Below are positions 1 to 6,390 of a DNA stretch of 12,766 bases, piece by piece. The position numbers were made by a program, and so were the translations under genes. Position 1 is the stretch's first letter. Every line of letters starts with the position of its first letter. The notes under the pieces were generated by a model. That model was given only the letters and a program-made list of their open reading frames with translations. It was not told the origin of the DNA and did no database searches. This DNA comes from an uncultured Victivallales bacterium (GTDB lineage: Bacteria; Verrucomicrobiota; Lentisphaeria; Oligosphaerales; JAFGRS01): contig CAILKC010000388.1 in assembly GCA_903834675.1 (NCBI GenBank), positions 1 through 12,766 on the forward strand, in the 5' to 3' direction.

Positions 1-974
1 CCCAGCTTCTCCGCCACCGCGCGGTTGAGTACGATGCGACGCTGGGCCAGGTTCACGATCGGGATGCCGGCGGGGCTCTCGCCGCGCAGGACGCGCGCCG
101 CCATCTTCCCGGCTGCCTGGCCGCTGGCATGCCAGCCGATGCCGACGCCCGCCAGGGCGCCGCGCTCGACGAACTCCGGATCGTTCAAGATCAGCGGCAA
201 CTTGGCCTCGGTCACCGGCCGGATCACTCCCTCCAGCGCCTGCAGGAGGGTGTTGTCGCCGGTGACCCACACCACCTCCGGGCCGCGCGCCAGCAGCGCT
301 TGGGTTCCCTGCAGGACTTCGCCCGTCCCGCCGATGCTGATCTCCACCAGCGCCACTCCCTTGGCCTTGAGTATCTCGCGGGCCGCCCCGACCGCCTTGA
401 GCGAGTTGGCTTCGGAGGCGTTGTAGATCGTCCCCACCGTGCGCGTCTTGGGAAAGAGCTGGAGGATCAGTTCCATTGTGCCCTCAATTGGCGGGAACGA
501 CGCCACTCCGGTTACTCTCGGCAGATGGTCCTCAAAGCTCTTGCCGGCGCCCGCCCCGAGGGGATCGTAGGTGTAGATGAAGACCATGGGCGTGGTCTTG
601 ACTGCCCCGAATGCTGCCGCCAGGCCCGGCGTCGACATCGGTACGATCAAGTCCAGGCTCTGTGCTTCGAGCGATTGCATCAGCAGAGGCAACTGGCCGA
701 TCTCGCCGGAACCGTGCTTGCGGATCACCTCCAGGTTCTTTCCCTCTTGGATTCCCTCTTCGCGCAGGCCGGCGAGATAGCCTCCGATGGCGCTATCGGC
801 CGCTGGATCGGGCCCGAACGAGGCAAAGGCGATGCGGTAGACCCGTGCGCCAGGTGCCGCGGGCGGCGCTGTCTCGCGCTTGCAACCGGCGCCGCCGAAC
901 AGCAAGGCGCTCGCGAACCCCGCCAGCAGCGCCTGCCGCAGACACCGTTCCGTTCTGACCATCTTCATGTGCAT
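1..974 (-). CDS. ABC transporter substrate-binding lipoprotein (PF04392/COG2984 type), 3' end outside window
   Basis: The frame is open from an ATG at 974 to the left edge (324 codons). About 20 residues are probably missing, judging from the family C-terminus. The start is supported by AGGAAGGAA (981-989) six bases upstream; two further in-frame ATGs follow within five codons. Residues 12-31 form a hydrophobic signal ending in GGAGC, a lipobox-like site with the lipidated Cys at 31, so the protein should be membrane-anchored outside the cytoplasm. The body reads as a two-lobed periplasmic binding protein: RIAFASFG near the N-terminus, VFIYTYDPLG in the middle, then TVGTIYNASEANS, VTGDNTLLQA, FVERGALAGVG and AGKMAARVLRG, all in the order seen in COG2984 proteins. 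Ligands of this family are mostly unknown; some members bind tryptophan or other small organics. Its cognate permease and ATPase classes lie at the right end of the window. It has its own 354-base leader, so it may be transcribed separately. Confidence 0.93.
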   Translation of the reverse strand, partial: MHMKMVRTERCLRQALLAGFASALLFGGAGCKRETAPPAAPGARVYRIAFASFGPDPAADSAIGGYLAGLREEGIQEGKNLEVIRKHGSGEIGQLPLLMQSLEAQSLDLIVPMSTPGLAAAFGAVKTTPMVFIYTYDPLGAGAGKSFEDHLPRVTGVASFPPIEGTMELILQLFPKTRTVGTIYNASEANSLKAVGAAREILKAKGVALVEISIGGTGEVLQGTQALLARGPEVVWVTGDNTLLQALEGVIRPVTEAKLPLILNDPEFVERGALAGVGIGWHASGQAAGKMAARVLRGESPAGIPIVNLAQRRIVLNRAVAEKL

Positions 975-1328
975 CGTCGCTTCCTTCCTAGATGTAGCAC
1001 GCGGGGGCGGGGGTTGGCGTAAGTGTACTTCGTTTGGGCTTGCCACAGCCTACGCAGGTTCTCCCCCGGGCGACGTACTATAAGCACGCCACAGGCCATC
1101 CGCCATGGACCGGGGAGACCCGGGGCGCAGGTCAGTTGCGTAGGGGTTTCTGCCCGCAGGGCGTGGAGGTCGGCAAGCCGTCATGCCTGAGGTCGGGACG
1201 GCGCAAGGGGATACGGCGGAAGCCCCGGCAAAGCCGGTGCGGACCGCCGGCTCCAGGGCGTGGAGGTCGGCGGCACAAGGGGGGATACGGCGGGGACCGC
1301 CGGCTCCAGGGCGTGGAGGCTCGGCGGC
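975..1328. other. 354-base gene-free region with GC-rich repeats and probable leader of the lipoprotein gene
   Basis: This is the longest gap in the window. The right part (1157-1328), directly behind the stop of the SnoaL-like gene, holds imperfect repeats and a small inverted repeat, CCGGC-AAA-GCCGG, at 1225-1237. The left part (975 to about 1130) should carry the promoter of the binding-protein gene. On the minus strand a TATAGT hexamer sits at 1082-1077, but no convincing -35 element stands about 17 bases before it, so no promoter is called. Open frames here are short, arginine- and proline-rich and without database-like motifs, so none is taken as a gene. Confidence 0.6.
1157..1328. repeat. 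Imperfect tandem repeats, 53-base period, with one diverged extra copy
   Basis: The 25-base block starting GACCGCCGGCTCCAGG is identical at 1242-1266 and 1295-1319, giving a period of 53 bases. The second copy gains one C after the block and runs up to the stop codon of the SnoaL-like gene. A third, diverged copy starts at 1157 with CAGGGCGTGGAGGTCGGC, identical to 1254-1271, followed by about 25 extra bases and then GGCGCAAGGGGATACGGCGG (1200-1219), close to 1272-1293. The CCGGC-AAA-GCCGG inverted repeat (1225-1237) lies between copies. Position, GC content and hairpin potential resemble REP-like intergenic elements that act as transcript-end structures, but only this locus can be seen. Confidence 0.7.
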
Positions 1329-1844
1329 TCACTTGCCAGGGGTGGCGGGCGTGGTGTCTGGAACCGCCGCGGACTCATTGGAGTGGACCACGCGCCAGGC
1401 GCCGTTCTGGCGCTGCCAGACCCAGGTTTCGGTCAGTGCTTCGACATAGATTGCGCCGGTCTTGCCGACGGATCTTGCGGTGCCGGTGGCGGTCCACACG
1501 GCGGCGTCGGGGCCGAGCACCGTGACGCGGGGCTTTTCCATGCTGGTCTTCATGGAGCTGAGGGTGCCGTAGATCGTGGTCAGGGTCTCGATGAGTTTCT
1601 GCTTGCCGTAGGGTTTCGAGTTGAAGAAGAAGATGGCGTCCGCGTCGTCCGTCAGGACCGCCAGCGCTTTCGCGGCGTCGAAGGTTTCCGCGGTACGCAT
1701 GAGCGTGTTCATCTGTTCGCAGACGCTGGCGGCGACGCGCTCCTTCTCGGCGGCGGACAGCGCTGGTCGGACCTCGGCCCCGCGCAGGCTAACGAGCGCG
1801 CCCATGAGCAGGATCAGCAGCGAGCGCAGAATGCTCTTCAGCAT
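1329..1844 (-). CDS. Secreted SnoaL/DUF4440-like (NTF2-fold) protein
   Basis: The product is 171 residues. The ATG at 1844 is chosen over an in-frame start 33 bases upstream because AAGGAG (1856-1851) lies six bases before it and the protein then begins with a clean signal peptide: K3 and R7, hydrophobic stretch 9-20, likely cleavage after RGA at 23. The mature part, about 33-158, has the length and feel of an NTF2-like domain of the SnoaL/DUF4440 group: helical start (AAEKERVAASV), TFDAAKALAVLTDDADAIFF, a central YGKQKLIETL, and a final strand pair TETWVWQRQNGAWRVVHSN, which is typical of the group. The fold serves as enzyme or small-ligand pocket in many settings; no catalytic residue can be assigned, so the substrate is unknown. 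The tail (159-171) is rich in Pro and Thr. It follows the lactonase-like gene after 128 bases. Confidence 0.8.
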   Translation of the reverse strand: MLKSILRSLLILLMGALVSLRGAEVRPALSAAEKERVAASVCEQMNTLMRTAETFDAAKALAVLTDDADAIFFFNSKPYGKQKLIETLTTIYGTLSSMKTSMEKPRVTVLGPDAAVWTATGTARSVGKTGAIYVEALTETWVWQRQNGAWRVVHSNESAAVPDTTPATPGK

Positions 1845-1850
1845 CGCAAA

Positions 1851-1856
1851 CTCCTT
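1851..1856 (-). promoter_or_regulatory. Ribosome binding site deciding the SnoaL-like start
   Basis: AAGGAG on the minus strand, six bases before the ATG at 1844. It marks this internal ATG, rather than the in-frame start at 1877, as the real one, and leaves an intact signal peptide at the N-terminus. Confidence 0.75.
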
Positions 1857-1910
1857 CCGAGTTGCACTTCGGGCCACGCTTCCACCCCGGCAAAAACCAC
1901 GCGCGGTAAT

Positions 1911-1951
1911 CTGGCGCCTTAGCGAGGGTTTGCCAGGCCAGCGGGTCGTGG
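1911..1951 (-). pseudogene. Relic copy of the 3' end of a lactonase-like gene
   Basis: These 41 bases match 1987-2027, inside the 3' end of the neighbouring metallohydrolase gene, at 39 of 41 positions with an offset of 76 bases. Translated on the minus strand the stretch reads DPLAWQTLAKAP, the same as in the intact gene, then continues DYRAW instead of GYYE-stop. Both mismatches fall at third codon positions and are silent (GCT/GCC for Ala, CCG/CCC for Pro). It has no start of its own and lies in the gap before the SnoaL-like gene. It is best read as the remnant of a duplicated or recombined lactonase gene end. Confidence 0.75.
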
Positions 1952-1972
1952 GGGCGCAAGTCAGCTTGAAGA

Positions 1973-2758
1973 CTACTCATAGTATCCTGGCGCCTTGGCG
2001 AGGGTTTGCCAGGCCAGGGGGTCGTGGCCGGTGATGATGCGGACGCCGCGGAGTTGCTGGAGCTCGCGAGTTTTGCGGATGGAGGCGACGGCATCGGCCG
2101 GGCTGTAGACCAGGCCGGGCAGCACGTCCTCGTGCAGAATCTCCTGGGTGTAAACGCTGTCGCCGGTGAGCAGCGTCGGCCCCCACTTCTCCAGATGCAG
2201 CAGCAGCGACTGATGGCCCGGCGTGTGGCCGGGCGTGAAGACGATTTGCACCGAGCCATCGCCGAAGACATCGAAGAAGTCCTCGCGCTGTCCCTCGAGC
2301 AGACGCCAGCGCAGGTGCGGTTTGTCGAAATCGGCGCGGATATAGGCCCCGGCCTGGAAGAAGTCGGGCACGTAGGCGTAGTGCATCTCGGCGCGTTGCG
2401 CATAGTGGACGGCGTGACGGAACTCGCCGACTGCGCCGGCATGGTCGAGATGCAGGTGAGAGAGCACGACGTGGGTGATCTCTTCGGGGCCGAGGCCCAG
2501 CCGCGCCAACTGCCGCACCGCGTAGTCATCTTCGGTCATGATCGGGTCATAGGCCGCCACCACGGCGGCGCCCCAGTGCCCGATTTTGTCGCGCGCGACG
2601 CCCAGGGCATTGCCCGTATCAAAAAGGAGCTTGCCCTTGGGGTGGTCGATGAGGAAGAAGGGCACCGGCACCTCAAAGGACTGCCCGACGCCACGTCCCA
2701 TGGTGAACAGGTGCTTCCAGCTCTTCAGAACGCCGCACTGGAACAGGTAGAGCTTCAC
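1973..2758 (-). CDS. Metallo-beta-lactamase-fold hydrolase, AHL-lactonase-like
   Basis: From a GTG at 2758 the product is 261 residues, close to the length of AiiA/AttM-type N-acyl homoserine lactonases. GGGAGG (2770-2765) six bases before the GTG supports this start; a TTG 51 bases upstream would overlap the previous gene and adds only a charged, proline-rich tail. All metal-site elements are visible: HLHLDH at 101-106, H178 in PGHTPGH, D200 in TGDSVY and H245 in TGHD. Tyr203, three residues after D200, matches the active-site Tyr that follows the bridging Asp in AiiA. Known members open the lactone ring of AHL signals; other lactones or phosphoesters are possible for this fold, so substrate is inference. 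There is no signal peptide, so it is probably cytoplasmic. It starts 43 bases after the STAS-GPP34 gene and is likely cotranscribed. Its 3' end is partly duplicated at 1911-1951. Confidence 0.88.
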   Translation of the reverse strand: MKLYLFQCGVLKSWKHLFTMGRGVGQSFEVPVPFFLIDHPKGKLLFDTGNALGVARDKIGHWGAAVVAAYDPIMTEDDYAVRQLARLGLGPEEITHVVLSHLHLDHAGAVGEFRHAVHYAQRAEMHYAYVPDFFQAGAYIRADFDKPHLRWRLLEGQREDFFDVFGDGSVQIVFTPGHTPGHQSLLLHLEKWGPTLLTGDSVYTQEILHEDVLPGLVYSPADAVASIRKTRELQQLRGVRIITGHDPLAWQTLAKAPGYYE

Positions 2759-2764
2759 GGTGGG

Positions 2765-2770
2765 CCTCCC
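2765..2770 (-). promoter_or_regulatory. Ribosome binding site deciding the GTG start of the lactonase-like gene
   Basis: GGGAGG on the minus strand, six bases before the GTG at 2758. It favours this GTG, which opens directly into the first beta strand (KLYLFQCG), over the upstream TTG at 2809. Confidence 0.7.
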
Positions 2771-2801
2771 TGGGATGAGATTTGGCGGCTCACGTGTGGG
2801 T

Positions 2802-3866
2802 TCAGCCAACGAAGGGCGCGCCGGGGGCGAACGGTCCGCCGGAGATCATGGCCATAGTCGAGGCGACGCTGCGTTCAATGCCGCGAATCGCGCTGGCCAT
2901 CTCCCGTCCGATCAGGTCCAGTCGGGCGAGGGCGGCGATGCGGGAGCGTGCCTGGTCAGCCTCCGCCGCGGTCAGCAGGTCTTGCAGCAGTCGGCAGGCG
3001 CTTCCCAGGCTGATCAGAACCGCGTCGCGCGGGTCGGGGATGGCGTCGCCCAGGATCAGCTCCCTGAGGCGGGTGCGTACTTCCTTGACCTCGCGGTCAT
3101 CGAGGAGCGGGTAACGGCGGACCTTGAAGACCCAGAGAACCCGCCGGTTTTCCTGCTTGAGAATGCCTTTTTCGATGAGGCGGGCCAGGGTCCGTTCCTC
3201 GATGCGTTGCGAGCGTTCGGCCAGTCGTTCCAGCCAGAACGAGGTCGGTTGCGGTTCGGGTTGCTGCAGCAGCTCCTGCAAGGTGTCGTCGAGCAGCGGG
3301 TCTCCGAGGGGCATGACCGAGGTCACCTTGAGCGTGGTCAGGTCCGTATCGATGCGGTCGCGCAGCGCCAGTTCCATGAGCAAGGCGGCGGCCAGGGCGT
3401 AATCGAGGGCGGCGGTGGGGAGGGGTTTGATGAGGCCCAGGGTATCGTCCAACGCGAGCAGGTAGATCTCTTCGGCAAGGCTGAGCATACCGGAGGCGGA
3501 CGCCAGCGCTGCGGAGGGCGGCGCGACCGTCCCGGCGCAACCGTCAATGGCTTCGGGCAGGGTGGCGAAAATCGGCAGAATCGTGGCAAATCCGGCCAGC
3601 TCGAAGACCTGCCGGATCTGGGGCGCCGGACTGGCCAGCGTGAGCTTTCCCTGGGCCTGTTTCATGCGTTTAGCGGCGGCGAGGAAGACGCGCAGGCCGG
3701 CACTGCTGACGTAGTCCAGGCCGGAGAGGTCGAACACCACCTGCCGGGCGCCCGCCGTGATGAGGGCAGCCAGGCGCCGATCGGTCTCCGGCGCACTGGT
3801 TGCGTCCAGGCGGCCCTGGGCCTGCACGATGGTGACGGCGCCCTGTTTGCTCTCGTTGATCGTCAT
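2802..3866 (-). CDS. STAS domain-GPP34 (GOLPH3/Vps74-like) fusion protein, paralogue 1
   Basis: The product is 354 residues; the ATG follows AAAGGAAG by four bases. Residues 1-107 are a STAS domain of the anti-sigma-factor antagonist type: VFDLSGLDYVSSAGLRVFL places the expected phosphorylatable serine at 55. After a linker rich in Ala, Pro and Ser (108-127), residues 128-332 match the GPP34 family along their length: LSLAEEIYLLALDD, YALAAALLMELALRDRI, GDPLLDDTLQELL, FWLERLAER, LIEKGILKQENRRVLWVF (the beta-hairpin region), RRYPLLDDREVKEVRTRLREL, and the helical end RLDLIGREMASAIRGI. Human GOLPH3 has the same order, including TGDVLLDEAL and MLIELALRGRL. GOLPH3 binds PI4P at Golgi membranes; the GOLPH3 Trp81 and Arg90 positions do not seem to be kept here, so the ligand is open. 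About 70% of the first 107 residues are identical to the paralogue at 9902-10915. The likely switch is dephosphorylation by the neighbouring PP2C phosphatase (inference). Confidence 0.9.
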   Translation of the reverse strand: MTINESKQGAVTIVQAQGRLDATSAPETDRRLAALITAGARQVVFDLSGLDYVSSAGLRVFLAAAKRMKQAQGKLTLASPAPQIRQVFELAGFATILPIFATLPEAIDGCAGTVAPPSAALASASGMLSLAEEIYLLALDDTLGLIKPLPTAALDYALAAALLMELALRDRIDTDLTTLKVTSVMPLGDPLLDDTLQELLQQPEPQPTSFWLERLAERSQRIEERTLARLIEKGILKQENRRVLWVFKVRRYPLLDDREVKEVRTRLRELILGDAIPDPRDAVLISLGSACRLLQDLLTAAEADQARSRIAALARLDLIGREMASAIRGIERSVASTMAMISGGPFAPGAPFVG

Positions 3867-3958
3867 GTGGCTTCCTTTCGGTTCTGACTACACGCTCGGC
3901 CTGATACGCCTGGGCGGGTTCTGGTTGGCGGGGTCGCGCGGTTCCGCGGTGGCAGGGC

Positions 3959-4717
3959 CTAATACTCGAACGAGACCCCGAGCGTGTAGACCCACTTGGT
4001 ATCGTAGGCATAGATGCCGTCGGGCAGCACGTTACTATTGAGGCGGCCGATGTAGGTGATCCCGGCGGTGAGAATCTTGTAGTTTGCTTTGACGCCGAGG
4101 TCATAATGCGCCCAGCCGTCGCTGGCTTCGCTATCGTCGTTGTTCAGATACCCCACCTTGCCAAAGACATCGAAACCGAGGTCGGGCGTCAGGGTGAGGG
4201 TGTAGTTGACGTACGGCCGCACGTACCAGTTCTTATCAAGGCTGCCGGCCACGGTGTAGTCGCCGTAGACGCCGAAGCGCAGCGGCTCGATGACAGCGTA
4301 GGAGAGGTCCAGGGTGGCGAAGTGGTCGTTTTCATAGTCCACGGTGGGATAGGTGCAGTACAGGTAGCCGACGACCGCTTCGAAGGCCCCGAGGGTCAGG
4401 CCGCGCGAGACGGACAGGTCCACTTCGGACAGGGCATGTCGGCGGATATTGCCGTCATAGCTACCGAGGTCATAATTCCCCCAGACTCCGAGGGTGAGGG
4501 GGAGTCCGGAGAGCTCCAGCCAGGGCTGTGCCACCAGGTCATCGCTAAGGGTCATGCCCTTATAAATGTAGGCACTGGCGAGGTCAAGACCGCCGCTCAG
4601 GTGCGGCGTCCAGCGTCCGGCCGGCGTCGGCACCGCGGCCTCCTCTGTCTGCGCCACTGCGGGGCAGCCCAGCGCCGCGACCAGACCGAGAATTGCCACC
4701 GTCTTATTGCAGGTCAT
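3959..4717 (-). CDS. Putative outer-membrane beta-barrel protein, TorF/Gcw_chp porin-like
   Basis: The product is 252 residues from an ATG at 4717 with AAGGAAAC six bases upstream; a start 33 bases earlier would put polar residues before the signal. Residues 1-23 are a signal peptide (hydrophobic 7-17, probable cleavage after AVA at 23). The mature protein alternates short amphipathic strands with many aromatic residues, and ends in VYTLGVSFEY, a C-terminal aromatic beta-signal typical of outer-membrane proteins. The first part, DLASAYIYKGMTLSDDLVAQPWLEL, resembles the start of the TorF-family putative porins (Gcw_chp, PF09694), where a S-x-Y-x-[FY]-[RK]-G motif is usual. About ten strands can be guessed. 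No substrate can be named. It sits between the phosphatase and the second STAS-GPP34 gene, with 83- and 92-base gaps, so it may be an output or a ligand entry route of this cassette. Confidence 0.75.
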   Translation of the reverse strand: MTCNKTVAILGLVAALGCPAVAQTEEAAVPTPAGRWTPHLSGGLDLASAYIYKGMTLSDDLVAQPWLELSGLPLTLGVWGNYDLGSYDGNIRRHALSEVDLSVSRGLTLGAFEAVVGYLYCTYPTVDYENDHFATLDLSYAVIEPLRFGVYGDYTVAGSLDKNWYVRPYVNYTLTLTPDLGFDVFGKVGYLNNDDSEASDGWAHYDLGVKANYKILTAGITYIGRLNSNVLPDGIYAYDTKWVYTLGVSFEY

Positions 4718-4783
4718 ACGTCCGTTTCCTTGCCCGTTCGCGTCTGCCACTGAGACTCTTCGCGACTCTGTGATTTCCCGGGT

Positions 4784-4803
4784 TGACCGGCCGCGGCCGG
4801 TCA
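4784..4803 (-). repeat. 20-base perfect palindrome over the phosphatase stop codon
   Basis: TGACCGGCCGCGGCCGGTCA is its own reverse complement. Its last three minus-strand-leading bases are the TGA stop of the phosphatase gene. In RNA it can fold as an eight-pair GC stem with a four-base loop. No U-run follows on the minus strand, so it is not a classical intrinsic terminator. It may stabilise or process the message between the phosphatase and the porin gene, or bind a dimeric protein. Confidence 0.6.
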
Positions 4804-6390
4804 GGGGCGATAGCGCAGCGAGAGCATGGTGATGTCGTCCGCCTGGTCGTGCTTCCCGGCAAAGGTGTCAACCTCGGCGGCGATGGTGTCGTTTACGTGC
4901 TTGGCGGTGCTTTCGGCTGGCAGCGAGAGGAGCAGGCGGTCGAGGCGCTCCTCGCCATAGAAGGAGTCCGTCTCGGAGATGGCCTCGGTGACGCCATCGG
5001 TGTAGAAGTAGAGGAGATCGCCGGGCTGCACGGTGAGGCACTCGCCGACGAAGCGCGCCTGCTCGATCACGCCCACGACGCAATTGCAGGCGACGCGCAT
5101 GGGCAGGAGGGTGCCGTCGCGGTGCCGGATGCGGGCGGGGTTGTGCCCGCCGTTACAGAAGGAGAGGGTTCCGGTGCGCACGTTCAGGACGCCGACGAAG
5201 AGGGTGACGAAGGTACAACTTTCATTGCGCTCGGCCAGGTCCGCGTTGAGTTTGGCGACGATGTCGACCGGGTTGCGGCTGGCCTTGGCGGCCGAGCGCA
5301 TGAGCACGACCACGACGGACATGAAGATCGCCGCCGGCATGCCTTTGCCGGAGACGTCGCCGATGGCGAAGCAAAGGTGATCCTCGTCCAGGCTGAAGTA
5401 GTCGTACAGATCGCCGCCGGCCTGTTTGGCCGTTTTCATGCAGGCGTGCAGCTCAATCGCCCCGCCCCATTGCGTGGCGTCGAAGGGCGGCGGTAGAAAG
5501 GTGGTCTGGATCTCGCCGGCAATGCGCAGCTCACTCTCGGCGCGTTCGCGTGCCGATTGGCTGAGCGCCAGTTGCCGGAGATGTTCGGCGAGTTGGTCCT
5601 GCATGCGGTTGATATCGACGGCAAGCAAGGCGTTCTCGCTGCGGGTGTGGGCCCCGGCGGCAACCATTTGCGGACTGAGGCGAATGGTGTCGGCAAAGCC
5701 GCCGGTGCAGAGCCTCCGGGTGAATTCCGAAAGGGCTTTGATGGGTTTGGTGATGGTGTAGCTGACGACATAGCTGAAGCCAACGGCAAGCGCAAAACTT
5801 GCGCCCCCCATCAGCAGGAAGTTGAGAAAGGCGCGACGCTTGAGTTGGGCGACTTCGGACGCCTCAATGTCGGCCCCGATAATGTAGGTGCGGCCATTCC
5901 GGTCGGTGTACGGGAGCACGACGGAACGCAGCAGGCCATAGTCCGGATCCTGGGTGGTGGAAATATGCACCGCCTTCAACTTTTCTACTTCATAGATGTT
6001 GGGGGCCGGATTCTCGTATTCGGTCCAAAAGGGTTCAGTCATGTCCGCCGAGGCGACAAAGTAGTAACGTCCCTCGTGCCGGTAGAGTGCGTAGAGGTAC
6101 TTCGCCCCGACATTCTTGATGAAGGTCTCCAGATTGCGCGTGTTGGTCCAGTGCTCCTTTTCGGCGATGCTGCTGGGGCCGTTGATGCGGTCAAAGTAGT
6201 CCGCGGGGAGGATGAGCTGCAGGGTGAGGGCGCTGATCAGCAGGCGCCGGTCGATCTCGTTGACGATGGCGGCATTGCTCTGCAGGAACCCGTACAGGGT
6301 AAACGCGAGCGAGGTGATCAGACTGATCAGCAGAAAGGGAATGAAGATGCGCAGGCGAATGCTCTGCCGGTTGAACCAAGGCATCAGCAT
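4801..6390 (-). CDS. Membrane sensor PP2C-type serine phosphatase (SpoIIE/RsbU family) with HAMP
   Basis: The product is 529 residues. The ATG at 6390 follows AAGGAA by five bases and overlaps the end of the previous gene by seven bases; the open frame continues upstream but without any domain. Domains in order: membrane segment 14-36; extracytoplasmic Cache-like sensor about 38-185, with YYFVASAD and YTDRNGRTYIIGADI; membrane segment 188-210; HAMP about 211-272; helical linker 262-292 (ARERAESELRIAGEIQ); SpoIIE-type PP2C domain about 293-529. The metal and core motifs are all present: AGGDLYDYF at 324-332, IGDVSGKGMPAA at 343-354, NGGHNP at 413-418, YTDGVTEA at 463-470 and QADDITML at 516-523. 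The enzyme should therefore be active, removing phosphate from Ser of STAS proteins. Three such STAS proteins are encoded in this window. No kinase partner is. Ligand binding outside the cell, passed through HAMP, is the likely control. Confidence 0.93.
   Translation of the reverse strand: MLMPWFNRQSIRLRIFIPFLLISLITSLAFTLYGFLQSNAAIVNEIDRRLLISALTLQLILPADYFDRINGPSSIAEKEHWTNTRNLETFIKNVGAKYLYALYRHEGRYYFVASADMTEPFWTEYENPAPNIYEVEKLKAVHISTTQDPDYGLLRSVVLPYTDRNGRTYIIGADIEASEVAQLKRRAFLNFLLMGGASFALAVGFSYVVSYTITKPIKALSEFTRRLCTGGFADTIRLSPQMVAAGAHTRSENALLAVDINRMQDQLAEHLRQLALSQSARERAESELRIAGEIQTTFLPPPFDATQWGGAIELHACMKTAKQAGGDLYDYFSLDEDHLCFAIGDVSGKGMPAAIFMSVVVVLMRSAAKASRNPVDIVAKLNADLAERNESCTFVTLFVGVLNVRTGTLSFCNGGHNPARIRHRDGTLLPMRVACNCVVGVIEQARFVGECLTVQPGDLLYFYTDGVTEAISETDSFYGEERLDRLLLSLPAESTAKHVNDTIAAEVDTFAGKHDQADDITMLSLRYRP

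Noticed and set aside
129..1022. Long open frame on the plus strand (297 codons)
   Set aside because: It lies opposite the clear binding-lipoprotein frame, is rich in Arg, Gln and His without any motif, and is a by-product of high GC codon use. The same holds for the plus-strand frames at 2006-2857, 2760-3887, 4106-4753, 5557-6549, 6615-7358, 10499-11356 and 11432-12367.
1077..1082. TATAGT as -10 box of the binding-protein gene
   Set aside because: No -35 element at suitable distance, and a single hexamer is weak evidence in this setting. The region probably holds a promoter, but it cannot be placed.
1157..1328. Repeats considered as a CRISPR array
   Set aside because: There are only two close copies and one diverged copy, spacers are not unique or of even length, and there are no cas genes.
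1789..2529. Minus-strand open frame of 246 codons across the lactonase-like gene end
   Set aside because: It overlaps the real gene in another frame and is Ser/Pro/Arg-rich. Only its short DPLAWQTLAKAP part is meaningful, and that is the relic copy at 1911-1951.
1973..2809. TTG start at 2809 for the lactonase-like gene
   Set aside because: It would overlap the STAS-GPP34 stop and add a tail without family similarity, while the GTG at 2758 has a good ribosome site and begins at the first strand.
3867..3958. Possible small ORF before STAS-GPP34 paralogue 1, ending in ATGA
   Set aside because: The frame following the porin stop runs to an ATGA overlap, but it has no ATG, GTG or TTG start and is only Arg/Pro/Thr-rich.
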